17,752 nucleotides of DNA from assembly GCA_028565635.1 (NCBI GenBank), contig JAOXYB010076055.1, positions 1 to 17,752 of the forward strand, in the 5' to 3' direction. Position numbers and translations under genes: made by a program. Within the stretch, counting starts at the first letter, position 1. Each line of letters opens with the position of its first letter. Below are positions 1-9,524 of this stretch, piece by piece. The notes beneath the pieces are model-generated. The model did not search any database. It saw nothing but the letters and a program-made list of their open reading frames with translations, and was not told where the DNA came from. The stretch comes from Phoronis ovalis. Its lineage: Eukaryota; Phoronida; Phoronidae.

Positions 1-93
1 AGCCAGACTTGCACATACAAGCAATATTAAAAGATACACGCTTTCTACACACGCTACGGCAAGCCAGACTTGCACATACAAGCAATATTAAAA
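1..93. repeat. 61-bp tandem repeat cut by the left window edge
   Basis: The 32 bases at 1-32 recur exactly at 62-93, giving a period of 61 bp. After 93 the sequence diverges (cagtg instead of gatac), so the array ends here and probably continues to the left of the window. It looks like the edge of a minisatellite or a small satellite array. No reading frame or RNA fold is apparent. Confidence 0.75.
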
Positions 94-841
94 CAGTGAT
101 ATATATTGAATATGCGTACAACCAGCCGAGTCATGTCAGCTAGGCAGTGAACACACCACTGGGCTCACTCGTGATCATATACAAGTGCATGTATGTTTTC
201 GTTTTCCAATAACTTCTCCAAAGTCTTCTCATGCTATTTTCCATTACATTACAAACTATGAATAATTAAATGTCACAGCTTTATAATTTTGAAAAATTAT
301 GAACAGCATGTAAATTACAGTGTCACTTACTTGAGCTAATGATGTATTTACTTCATGTACCCGTAATCAACTGGTGCGTTCTTATCCCTTTTATGCCTGG
401 ACTGTGGCACAATAGACAATGATCTATTTCTTGAGTTTAAACTATTTTCAACACTCCTCCCCTATCATCTTGTATATACGTAAAAGAAAAAAAGAATTTC
501 ATGCCATATTTTTGGCAAATTAAACTGATCCGCTAAACATACCAAACAGTGTGTACATAATACATGTATGAAGCAATAAATATATTTACAGGAAATGCTA
601 ACAACGATTAATTCAGATTTCACCTTCATCAGAGGTCAATTATTTGCTGATAATTATAACGCACTATTCATTTTAATAATGCAATCAAGGTAAATAAACT
701 GTCTGCTGCTTTCCAGTTTTGGTGTGTTTAATTAGAACTAATCGTTGGTTATACGTTGCAATCAAGTTAATTATTAAATATCAGATCAAGCTGAGAATTT
801 AATTTACCTCATTTAAAATGTTTCTAGCTTTTCACAATTTT
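94..841. other. AT-rich non-coding stretch
   Basis: No reading frame of useful length, tRNA-like fold or splice-bounded exon was seen on either strand. The right end abuts the putative 3' end of the minus-strand LRR-Ig gene. The rest is AT-rich spacer with scattered homopolymer runs. Confidence 0.5.
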
Positions 842-847
842 TTTATT
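842..847 (-). terminator. Poly(A) signal AATAAA for the LRR-Ig gene
   Basis: The plus strand reads tttatt, so the minus strand carries a canonical AATAAA about 135 nt past the LRR-Ig stop codon (983-985). That is a normal distance for an animal 3' UTR. It is the first canonical hexamer I noticed downstream; the call rests on motif and position only. Confidence 0.5.
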
Positions 848-982
848 GACACCACACCGGCATTGGCATTTACATGTAAGCATGCCTGCTTTGGCGGTTT
901 CATGTTTTTGCCTAGGTGGTTGGTTACGTGTAAGCATTATATTACCACATTTTCTGTATCTAACTCTTACGGGTAAATTTCC

Positions 983-3302
983 TTATGTTGCAATATCTAA
1001 ACTTATATTCACGTTGTCATCACCACGCCTTAGTATTTTGCCATATTTCTTGAAGCGATAGAAAACAATCCCTCCAACAACAATACACGCAATAACGATG
1101 ATGCCAATGACAGCGCCAACTACTGTTCCAGTTTGTGCATCATTCCTCTGTGGTAAAGTTGTACCTCCTTGTAACAGTGCATTTCTAGTCGTGGCTGTGT
1201 CATCATTTGAGGTATACGAAAAGGTTGGCGTCCAATCCTGGCATTGTTCTATTGTGGTAGGTGATTTATTTATTATCTGTGGATTAGCATGTGATGGACG
1301 CTGTTGCTGTGGTGTTTTTGTTGTAACTGAAGTACTACATAACCAATAAGAAGTTGCTGATCCACCATCTTGTATGCTGCTCATGGAAGGAGGCTTGAGC
1401 CGATGACCATCATTTGCTGATCTAATCAGCGAATATGAACTTGTTAGCCACCCACCGTTACTACTGGCATTACAAATATATTCTCCAAAGGCTGCTTCAT
1501 TGTTCAGACAAATAATAAGTCGCGCTGTGTTAGTTAAAATTGAGTGGTTTTTCTGTGGATGGTGTATAATATGGTTGCCATTAGGGGTCGTCCATGTGAT
1601 TTTTGGAACTGGGTCACCTGTTGATTCACATTCAAGAATTGCAGAGTTGGCTTCACTTGAATAATTTTGTTTTATTATTTGAGGTGGTGTAGGTAGGTTA
1701 CACTCCAATGATGAAGAATCGTAGTAACATATACCATTTGACATACGGTGATGCTGGTTATAGCATGTAACTATGATATTTAAGTCGCAGTTACATTGTA
1801 TAGGATTGCCAGTTAAGTCTAGAAACCAACCATAGGTGTGGACTTTATTATTTAGCTGTTTACAAGCAAAGTGCTGAACTCCTTCCGAAAGCCATGTCAG
1901 TTTGTTATTTTGTAGATCAAGTATCTGTAATGTGTTCAGTCTATGTAATGATCCCTCTGCAATGTATACAATACCACAGTTCCTTAAATGTAACCGTTTA
2001 ATTGCTACCAAGCCAGCAAACATATTGCAGTCAAGTTTATGCAGTGGATTGTTATTCATTATTAAGGTCTTTAGTCGGTTTAAATTGGTGAAGGCATATT
2101 CTTCCACATAAGAGATGTTGTTACTACTTAAATCCAAGTGACTAATAGATAAATTACGGTAGCTGTTAGAGAACATAGCTCTTCTGACTTCTTTCAGTTT
2201 GTTATTATCAAGCCATAGTGTGGCCACGTTGGGCATACTTTGGAAAATATAATCAGATATAATTTCAATGTCATTATGACTTAGGTATAAGGTAGTTAAA
2301 TTCACTAAGCCACTAAATATATTCGCTCTAATGTGTCTGATACCACAGTAGTTAAATTCAATGTGTCAAGCATAAAAAGATGTTTAAACGCATTGTCGTG
2401 TAGTTGCATATGATTATTTGAACTCAAGTCCAACGACAGGTGTGGATTATAGACAAAAAGTCTCTCACTAATGCCTTTAAGTGTATTCTCTGTTACCACT
2501 TGAAGATTGTTATTTCTCAACTGTAATATTCTTAGCCTATCCAAAGCATCAAACGACTCGTCCATGATTTCTGTTAGCTGGTTATCATCTAGAATTATAG
2601 AGTATACATTAGTCAGTCCTTCAAATGTTGCGGTGCTAATACGGGTTAATTTGTTAGATTGGAGAAGTAAATACGTTGTACTTGTCCGACCACTGAAAGC
2701 TCCGTCCTCGATAGATTCCAAGTTGCAATGGGAAAGATCTATTGTATCAGCATTGCTGAAGAATTGTTGAATAAAGTGTTTTGTGACAGCTGTACTTGGT
2801 GTTGGACACCAACTCGATACTGGCACCAAGGAAAAACAAAACAAAAACAAGATTTCGACTCTGATGTTTACTCCCACCTAAAAAAGGCAAACAAGACTTT
2901 CAAGTTATAAAATTAATATAAATATTTTTATACAGTATAGTGCCAGAGAGGCATTCTAAAATGTGTTAATATTTAAAACTAAAATTCATTTTTAAAAAAG
3001 CTGGTTTGGTTATCATATATAGATGCGTCGTCGGCATCATCATGTGACAACTACACGTTGTTTGTGGATTTGCTTCTAACACTTAAGACGTGATCATGTA
3101 TCCGCTATACTTGTGGTTATTATATGCTTCGATCTGCAGTATAAAATTTGCTTAAACGTCATCAGAGGAATTTTTTAAGTTTGAAATATTCCTTGTCTAG
3201 CGTACCAGTAATTATACAAGAATCATTGTCTGGTTTTATCACTAATCTTTTCTGCTTCATAAGAAATGCTAAAGGAATATTTAGTTTTAAACTTCTTACC
3301 AT
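983..3302 (-). CDS. LRR-Ig single-pass transmembrane protein (2 exons, one frameshift)
   Basis: This is a predicted cell-surface recognition or adhesion protein of the LRRIG type. Exon 1 ends with ATG at 3302-3300 directly against a gtaagaag donor. The 422-nt intron ends in a pyrimidine-rich tttttttag acceptor, and exon 2 starts at 2877 (GTG GGA GTA) in phase 0. There is no in-frame ATG in exon 2 before the signal peptide, because a TAG precedes it at once. The order is: signal peptide (about residues 1-23, core ILFLFCFSLVPV), about 12 leucine-rich repeats (LxxLxLxxNxIxxI), a cysteine-containing LRR C-cap (NPIQCNCDLN), one C2-like Ig domain (LECESTGDP, ITW, GEYICNAS), a Ser/Thr/Gln-rich stalk, a transmembrane helix (VVGAVIGIIVIACIVVGGIV) and a basic tail of about 25 residues. 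The frame breaks once near 2327 inside the sixth repeat; adding one base there restores LRR spacing. Total about 630 residues. It could be a young pseudogene, or an intact gene with an assembly error. Orthology within the LRRIG/AMIGO/LINGO-like group is unresolved. Confidence 0.85.
2308..2330 (-). other. Single-base frameshift inside the LRR-Ig coding exon
   Basis: The upstream frame ends at a TAG (2305-2307), while the LRR pattern continues in another frame as ANIFSGLVNLTTLYL. In the repeat, the Phe of the LRR core sits at its expected position 19 only if one base is missing from this copy near 2327. There is no homopolymer run or slippery heptamer, so a programmed shift is unlikely. Everything downstream to the tail stays open for about 440 codons, which argues for a very recent mutation or a sequencing/assembly indel. 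Confidence 0.8.
2878..3299 (-). other. Intron separating the ATG codon from the signal-peptide exon
   Basis: On the minus strand the intron begins gtaagaag and ends with a T-rich tract and tag. Splicing joins ATG to GTG GGA GTA AAC and gives MVGVNIRVEILFLF, a good signal-peptide start. An alternative start 26 codons further upstream (ATG at 3380-3378) is in the same frame as this ATG, but it would put a polar stretch before the signal peptide. Confidence 0.6.
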
Positions 3303-3424
3303 TATATTGGTTGTTTGCAGCGTTGCCTGTTTATCTGTGTTTGAAGCAGAGTAACGGTACTTAATTTTGTGTATGAGCACTCCTAAGTACTGCTGCTACT
3401 GAAATAAATACTAAAAGCTAATCT
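3303..3424. other. 5' flank of the LRR-Ig gene
   Basis: This contains the presumed 5' UTR and core promoter of the minus-strand LRR-Ig gene. I see no clear TATA box in the right orientation. Short open frames on both strands here lack any recognisable domain. Confidence 0.3.
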
Positions 3425-3933
3425 GTATAAAATATTTCTGTATTTCCTTGTTTTCATCAATAAAAAAACGCTTAAATATTTGACCTGTCAACCATATTTT
3501 TTCAAATAATTGCCGATTGAAAGTGAAATAATCGTCCCTCCTAGCTTTTAAAATAAACTACTAGTTTCCCCCTGGCTAAGATATTCCTTTAAAGGCAATT
3601 TAAAGTAAGACACTTTAATTTGAAATGGCATTGGCTGCCAAAGTTTTCATTTAAAATAACCCAAATATAAGTGATTCAAATAATATTACACAGTAAAAAT
3701 TAAAACTAGCAAGAATCCAGGTGACTGTCTGATGTATAATATTTTGTATTTCCTTGTGTCCATAAATCAATAAAAAAAATGCTTAATATTAGATCTATCA
3801 ACCGTATTTTTTTAATAATTGCCCTATTAAAACCCCATCAACATTCAATTAAAGTTGGACACTTTGAAGCGACATTGGGCTTAATTCACAGCTTTCTTTT
3901 AGCAAGAACCCAAATGAAAGTGATTCAAATAAT
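3425..3933 (+). repeat. Diverged tandem duplication, copies 3425-3684 and 3734-3933
   Basis: Both copies start with gtataa, then share tgtatttccttg, atcaataaaaaaa, ttaatatt-like, caacc.tatttttt and taattgcc. Both end with agtgattcaaataat. The second copy is about 60 bp shorter through internal deletions. The divergence is substantial, so the duplication is old. A small open frame from 3779 begins inside copy 2 and has no support as a gene. Confidence 0.65.
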
Positions 3934-3965
3934 GAGGGCTGTAGAGGGGGTATCGCGAGCATTGG

Positions 3966-4031
3966 GGTCTGTTAAGTCCAAGCAGCAAGCATTGCCTTGG
4001 TCTGTTAAGTGTGAGCAGCGAGCATTATCTT
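3966..4031 (+). repeat. 33-bp direct repeat (two copies) with a third fragment at 4146-4163
   Basis: Units 3966-3998 and 3999-4031 both start ggtctgttaagt and contain agcagc(a/g)agcatt. The fragment gagcagcaagcattgcc appears again near 4146-4163. A related piece, cgagcatt, lies just upstream near 3956. This is a minisatellite-like or low-copy dispersed repeat with no coding signal. Confidence 0.6.
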
Positions 4032-4732
4032 TTGGCGACCATTTTTTTGTTAACTATTTTGTTTGTCGACGTTTTTTTTTTGCTTGCCAATAATTTTTTG
4101 CAACTGTTTTTTTTTTGGTTAATTGTTAATTTTTCTTGTTACGTGCGAGCAGCAAGCATTGCCGATTTTTAAGTGTAAGCATTGTACCTTGGGGGTACCC
4201 CCTACCCCCCTCAGTAATGGTACATACTAATCAGTAAATAATGAAACTGAAAAGAATCCTGGTTGGTTACAATTCTTAGTTATTTCAAACTGAAAATAAA
4301 TTCTGGCTTTAATTGTTTTACCATTTGTTCCTATTGAATTGAAAACATAAAATTTAAACATTCCAATCAACTTGACTTATTCATTGTGCAGTGTTTTATG
4401 TGTTCCATTTATGCACAATAACACAAATATAACAAAATCTTATTGAGCTTTATTTTTGTTTAAAGAAAACACATATTGTAGTATTTGTGCAGAATATGCT
4501 ATTTCTGCTGTAGAATTTGTCATTACAGTTGTAGAATAAGAAAAATTGTTGCAGAAGTTTAAGTTGTACACTGCACAATTGCACACAGGTACTAGTGCCT
4601 TATGAATAAAAAAGTTGATCTGTAAACCTGCCTATTTTTGCCTGTGATAATTTTCCCTGAATTGAAGATGAACAGTTGAAGTTATATTGTATCTCCTTTA
4701 TTTATAATTCTTACAATCTTCTACAAATAATT
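4032..4732. other. Non-coding AT-rich spacer
   Basis: Holds T-runs (4044-4120), a 12-bp palindrome gggggtaccccc at 4191-4202 beside a C-rich run, and AT-rich sequence. I looked specifically for myosin motor exons (the conserved LRYSG and IKPN-type region that should precede 5058) and found none. Confidence 0.45.
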
Positions 4733-4789
4733 CTTCAGTTCAGATCTGTGGCTTCAGTTCAGATCTGTGGCTTCAGTTCAGATCTGTGG
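4733..4789 (+). repeat. Three perfect copies of a 19-bp tandem repeat
   Basis: The unit cttcagttcagatctgtgg is present at 4733-4751, 4752-4770 and 4771-4789 without mismatch. Perfect identity points to recent expansion. It lies upstream of the first visible myosin exon. Confidence 0.9.
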
Positions 4790-4925
4790 TTTTATGAAAT
4801 ACGATGTAAGATGTACGGTCATATGTGAGCTGCATTAATTCAGCCATGTAAAAATGTGACCTACATTTTCGTTATTAGTAGTACTCTGCAACCACATTTC
4901 TCAATGTTAAGTAAGAAATATCGTT

Positions 4926-4976
4926 AGTTGGTTGGTCAGTCAGTTGGTTAATGGTTAGTCAGTCGGTCAGCTGGTG
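4926..4976 (+). repeat. Low-complexity GTTGGTCAGTCAG-type microsatellite
   Basis: Imperfect runs of gttggt, cagt and gtcagtcggtcag make up this stretch. It is an eroded simple repeat in non-coding DNA just before the first visible myosin exon. Confidence 0.6.
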
Positions 4977-5057
4977 TGTAATCCATTCAAGTACTTACAA
5001 TTTGTAATTTAAGCAATGCAGGACATTAGTTAAAATGTTTTTATGCAATTATTTTAG

Positions 5058-8000
5058 GTTACCCGCATCGTATGAGGTACAAGGCATTCAATGCTCGCTA
5101 TAAGTTTTTACTGAGAGAAATGATGTATAGAAAACAAGCAGATAGGCCACAAGATGAAGCTATGGTAATTGATGTTCTATTTCAGTAGCTGTAATAAATT
5201 ATAATTATTCTAAAGTTAATAATGCTGTAAAATATTTTACCCTTCATTTTCAAGATGTTTTACTGTCTGCAGTGTCATACATGTATTTTGTTATTACTAA
5301 CAATACAATCAATTTGAAAAAAATATTGAAAATTTTTCCTTGCAAGTGTGCAGAAGGAGATACAAAGTATTTGCAGACAATATCAATTTAATCATGAGAA
5401 CCAGATTGAAATTTTCTTGAGAAAAGTAATTGTTGGAGAAACTCCTAATTATGATGTATCAAAATGAGTTAAAGACATTACGTGTGATGATTATCATCTT
5501 TATTCATTTGTCACTTCATGGAATTGTCTTCGTCTGTTTTTGTAGTTGTGTCTCATTTCAAACTGGAAGAGATAGGTGCGTTAGGGAATTGCAGTCCATC
5601 TATGATATGAATGCCAAGTATTTTTATTTGTTATTATATCTTTACAGCTAATACTTCAGGAGTTCTTAAGAGCCATGGATGAGAGTAGATTACCCTACAG
5701 TAGCGCCACCTGGGCTACAGGAAACAAGCATATATTCCTCAGGTAAAATTCCCAGGCCTCTGTGTACATGTACATGCTTTAACATTATTTATTTATACCG
5801 TGTCGTTTTTGTGATTTTGCATCCAATTTTCAAGAATTTCACACATTTAGGGGAGTAAAGAATTGGCTTGTGAATATTTTTTGCTGGTTTAATTTTGAAT
5901 AATATATGATAATTTTTCAAAAGCATTAAAATTAGGCTTTAGCTTATATCCAGCGCCTTATTCTTTCCATTAAATACTGAAGATATTAAGCAAACATTTA
6001 AGATAGAGTTATGCATGATGTGTATTTTACTATACATTGTAATCAAGAAGTAGTTTGATAACAGATTGCAGTAAACAATGCTTTTGATTGTAAGTAAAAC
6101 TAATACACCCCGTCGGATTCTTTTTGCAGTGAAAGTGCCCGGCATCAGTTTGAAAGACTGCAGTCAGAGTGGGTCCATAAAGCAGCTACAACGATTCAGT
6201 CGTGTTGGAGACGATATATGGCTGTATGCCGATGGCCCATGTTACGGGCTCAGCTCAAAACAAAATTACTTTATAGGTAATGTACATAAGAAACTGTGTT
6301 ATCGTTCATTGGTACATATTTCTTACTCTTGTTTGAACTTTTTGTGTGCGTAATGTTTGACATCACTTGTAGCTGATTCTGTCCCCATGTTTTTAAAGAT
6401 ACCTGTACCATTCTAGTAAGTAACTGGCCTTTTATGATCACTGGATGTTAAAACAGAAAATGGAAAATGACCAGACTTATGGTTAATATCAAATGTGAAA
6501 TAATCTAATCATTTTCAAAGCAATAGTTAAAGCTTTATTTGTATTAAATTGATATATTATTTTCTGTATTATTATCTGATTTTTTAATATCAGAATTAAA
6601 AAGATGAAGTAGTAATAGTAATTAATACTTAAACTTATTCCAGTAATCAGTCGTTTCATGATGACAGAAGACAAGCCCCGTATTTGCCTCATAAATCTGA
6701 GAATGTTGGTCCTGTTGTAAACACTTCGTCTGCGAGAAGTATGCCTCACAAATCACAAAGTTCACAGACTCCAGGGGTAAGATGCTACAATTAACAACTA
6801 TTTATGACTTTATTGTGAACTTCGTGCCTTACACTGCACGCATGGTCTTTCCGTTTTATTCATATGATTAAGAAACGGGGCATGGGGAACATTATCAAGC
6901 AAGCTGGTTCAAAATTGTTCTCTTGCTCGCTTGTCACACACTCGCACATATGGCCACAGTGCAATTTTTCAACTCTTGACTATTTGCCTCACCTCAAATC
7001 ATACTGACCAAGAATAGAAGTAATGGTCAGTAGATGTCCACTCATATTCACTAATTTTCTGTGTGTAATTAAGAATTGTCCCTTTTATGTGCTGCATTTT
7101 GTTCTGTTTAAAATGATTTTGTGACATTAACTGTAATGTCTCAAATTCAATATTACTCAAAAGTTGGTGTTGATTTTAGCTTGTAAATTTTCATAGAATG
7201 AAGCACCACCAGTTCCTAGTCGACGTTCCTACACGGTTTCTGGAAATGTAAAAGTTGGGTATCCACAAACCAGAACTATGAAGGAGAATTTCTCAGGTAG
7301 GATTATTTGGAGATGTTTCTCCCGAAATTTTGTGGAATCAGTGATGTTGTATGACTATAATGTCTGTCTGATGATTATTAACAAACTCAGATTTAGATAC
7401 ACTTGAAATGATAGCGTGGGAGCCAATTTTTACTTGTTTTGTGTATGAGTTAGTGAACTTAATTATGAAACTTTTCTTACGATGTAAAATAACGTAGTTT
7501 GTGTTGAATGTATAAACTGTGAACTTTGCTCAATTGATTGATTTTATTCTGGTACATGAAACACAACAAATACATACAATAAATAAAAATGGTGTTTCAT
7601 CCCCAAGGATAACACATAAAGTTAAAAGAAACTTATTTCCAATGTGGTCCCTCACACAGATGTCTGTTAATTTTGGTTGAATTTGCTATATATACATGAC
7701 CTCAGTTACTGATATCAGTATATGATATGATTCTTTTGTCAAATGTTGCAGATGGCAAAGGTCTGATACTGGTTAAAGGTGAACTAGTACAAGTGATTGG
7801 AACTTCTTCAAAGAGAGGCTATTTAATAGTTGAGAAGGATGATGTCTCTGTGCACATTCCATATCAAATAATGGAGATACAAGTAAGCATGACGATTAAG
7901 TTACCATAAAAACACATCATCCCCCTCCTATACCAATAGCACAATCGCTCTGATGCTTTGCGCCTGTAAATTCGTATATTCCTACTGATTATCATTCTGG

Positions 8001-8564
8001 CGCTCTCGCTTCCTGTATTTTGTGAAATTATACAGCATATTACAGTATTAGAAAATTCCTATTTTATACTATTACAAATGAATGAACATAGAGCAAATAT
8101 TAAATTAATGGTTAAAATAATACTAGGGCTGTTCACACAATTTCCATCTCAAGTTCCTGGGAACTACACTACTATGCTGCCAGTTTTTGGTGCAACAGTA
8201 CTGTAAGAACACAATAATTTCCTCCTGGCACAGAATGCCCAGGCTTTTAACCATTTGAAGCTAAATGTCGGAACAAGTTGCCTGGCTTAGTATTGAAGCC
8301 ATATCTTCCAACTGAGCTAGCCAAGCCAGTAACTGGTGCATATTCGTAGATGCATGGGGCTAAATATCGTTTTTGTGGGCATGTTCTTAGTATATGGAGA
8401 GGCCTGCATATAGGTATCTTGATGCATACTTCTATGTGCCCTAGCTTGTCTATAAGATATTGTTATTGAATTTTGTTTCTAAGCTAGTCATCAAATTTCA
8501 CAAAATGCAGCTCTAATATTATTCTTTTCATTTTGAATTTCAGAGTGAGGGTATGGATTTCTAG
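5058..8564 (+). CDS. Unconventional myosin, C-terminal part: converter end, IQ motif, SH3-like tail
   Basis: Seven exons join in frame: 5058-5164, 5648-5742, 6130-6276, 6644-6776, 7197-7296, 7752-7882 and 8544-8564, ending in TAG. All introns are GT-AG, and 243 complete residues are visible. Exon 1 reads YPHRMRYKAFNARYKFLL, which fits the myosin converter motif GYPxRxxxxxFxxRYxxL, with the Gly codon split by the upstream intron. Exon 2 gives ATGNKHIFL, matching the GKTKVFL that ends the motor. Exon 3 has HQFERLQSEW and one IQ motif (AATTIQSCWRRYM), the calmodulin or light-chain site. Exons 4-5 encode a polar Ser/Gln/His/Pro linker with PPVPSRR. Exon 6 looks like an SH3-like fold (LILVKGELVQVIG, KRGYLIVE, HIPYQIMEI). 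The last exon adds SEGMDF. The ATPase motor is not in the window, so the gene is 5'-partial here or a gene fragment. I cannot assign the myosin class. Confidence 0.8.
5354..5425 (+). other. Possible 24-codon cassette exon in the myosin gene
   Basis: A 72-nt open stretch lies between a cag acceptor (5351-5353) and a gtaatt donor (5426), phase 0 on both sides, so it could be included without changing frame. It ends ENQIEIFLRK, faintly like the NKHIFL end of the next exon. The main transcript already reads well without it, and 24 open codons flanked by AG and GT can occur by chance. Confidence 0.25.
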
Positions 8565-8603
8565 AGAGATATGGGAAGTTCTTGTACTAAAGAATTAGTA
8601 GGG

Positions 8604-8609
8604 AATAAA
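8604..8609 (+). terminator. Poly(A) signal AATAAA for the myosin gene
   Basis: A canonical aataaa lies 40 nt after the myosin TAG stop (8562-8564). The closeness to the stop gives a very short 3' UTR and supports 8544-8564 as the true terminal exon. Confidence 0.55.
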
Positions 8610-9229
8610 GAAGTGATAACATAATACACAATTTATATTCATTGGTATTACGTCACTGTATTAAGTCACTGTATTAAGTAGATGTTCTCAGTGAATGCAT
8701 CGAGTACGTAGCTTACTTAATGGACATGCAGATATGAATTTATTGCCATGGTTTCCATATTTCATACTTAGAGAGTGCCATCATAAATGATTGTGATAAA
8801 AAGTTTTATACATTTTTAACATTCACATTCCAAACGTGAAATTACCCACTCCGGCCTATAGTATTTTAAAATAAAGGATGACGAATGCAGTATTATCATA
8901 TAGACAGTATTTTGTAAGCATAATTATTTTTCATAATTTGTAGCTGATTATGACATGTGATGTAGTTTAAAATGAGTTATTAATTTATGATTTTACATTT
9001 TGTACACTTGGTGAATGTTTAACTTTTTTGTAATTCTCAATATACATGCGCAAGACACTTCTTTCTATACTGGAAAATGTCATGTTCATCTTACAGTCTT
9101 ACATAATATATTTCATTTCTTTTGTTTCTATGGATACTATATAATCATAATTAGCACTTTAAACATGGTTGCTTCAAGCCTGTAAAGTGCTTATTATTTC
9201 CTATTGCAAAAGTGACTGTAACTGGCACA
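8610..9229. other. Non-coding region downstream of the myosin gene
   Basis: Contains a 13-bp direct duplication (gtcactgtattaa at 8652-8664 and 8665-8677) and otherwise AT-rich sequence. No exon, RNA gene or longer repeat was recognised. Confidence 0.4.
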
Positions 9230-9350
9230 AACTTATTTAACAGGTGCGACCGCTTCAAATTTTTGGCGTATTCACTTTTATTTTTTTTTAACTTGTTCAA
9301 CGGGCTGACCGATTCAAATTTCGGGCATTTAATTTTTTTTTATTGTAAAA
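9230..9350 (+). repeat. Imperfect 60-bp tandem pair
   Basis: Units start at 9230 and 9290 with aactt.tt.aac, then share g.gaccg.ttcaaattt and a T-rich end. The divergence is moderate. Together with the neighbouring pair at 9417-9524 this forms a repeat cluster of about 300 bp. Confidence 0.6.
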
Positions 9351-9416
9351 AAAATAAAAAACCCGAATTCTCGCAGTGTTGTCTGATTCATAACTTGTGT
9401 TTTCTTTTAACACTAC

Positions 9417-9524
9417 CCGACTGACTCAGTTTTTAAGGGTATTCTCCCGTTAAACATTTAAAAATAAAAACCGACCGACCGACTCAGTTTTGCGGGCTTT
9501 CTCCCGTTAAACAACTTTATTTTT
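9417..9524 (+). repeat. Imperfect tandem pair of about 54-58 bp
   Basis: Units at 9417-9470 and 9471-9524 share gactcagttttt, then gggc/t, ttctcccgttaaaca and an A/T-rich tail. The right unit ends cccgttaaacaa, the inverse complement (one mismatch) of ttgttcaacggg near 9293. The whole 9290-9515 cluster may therefore be a small palindromic element. Confidence 0.6.

Noticed and set aside
1098-1349. Plus-strand frame opposite the LRR-Ig stalk and transmembrane region
   Set aside because: Antisense shadow of a well-supported coding exon.
3779-4093. Plus-strand frame of 104 codons
   Set aside because: Runs through copy 2 of a tandem duplication and simple repeats, with no recognisable motif and no counterpart frame in copy 1.
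4191-4215. Possible G-quadruplex or i-motif near gggggtacccccta
   Set aside because: Each strand has too few clustered G-runs. Only a 12-bp palindrome and a C-run are present.
4200-5057. Search for the missing myosin motor exon
   Set aside because: No segment with an AG...GT frame and the conserved pre-converter pattern was found, so no exon is claimed.
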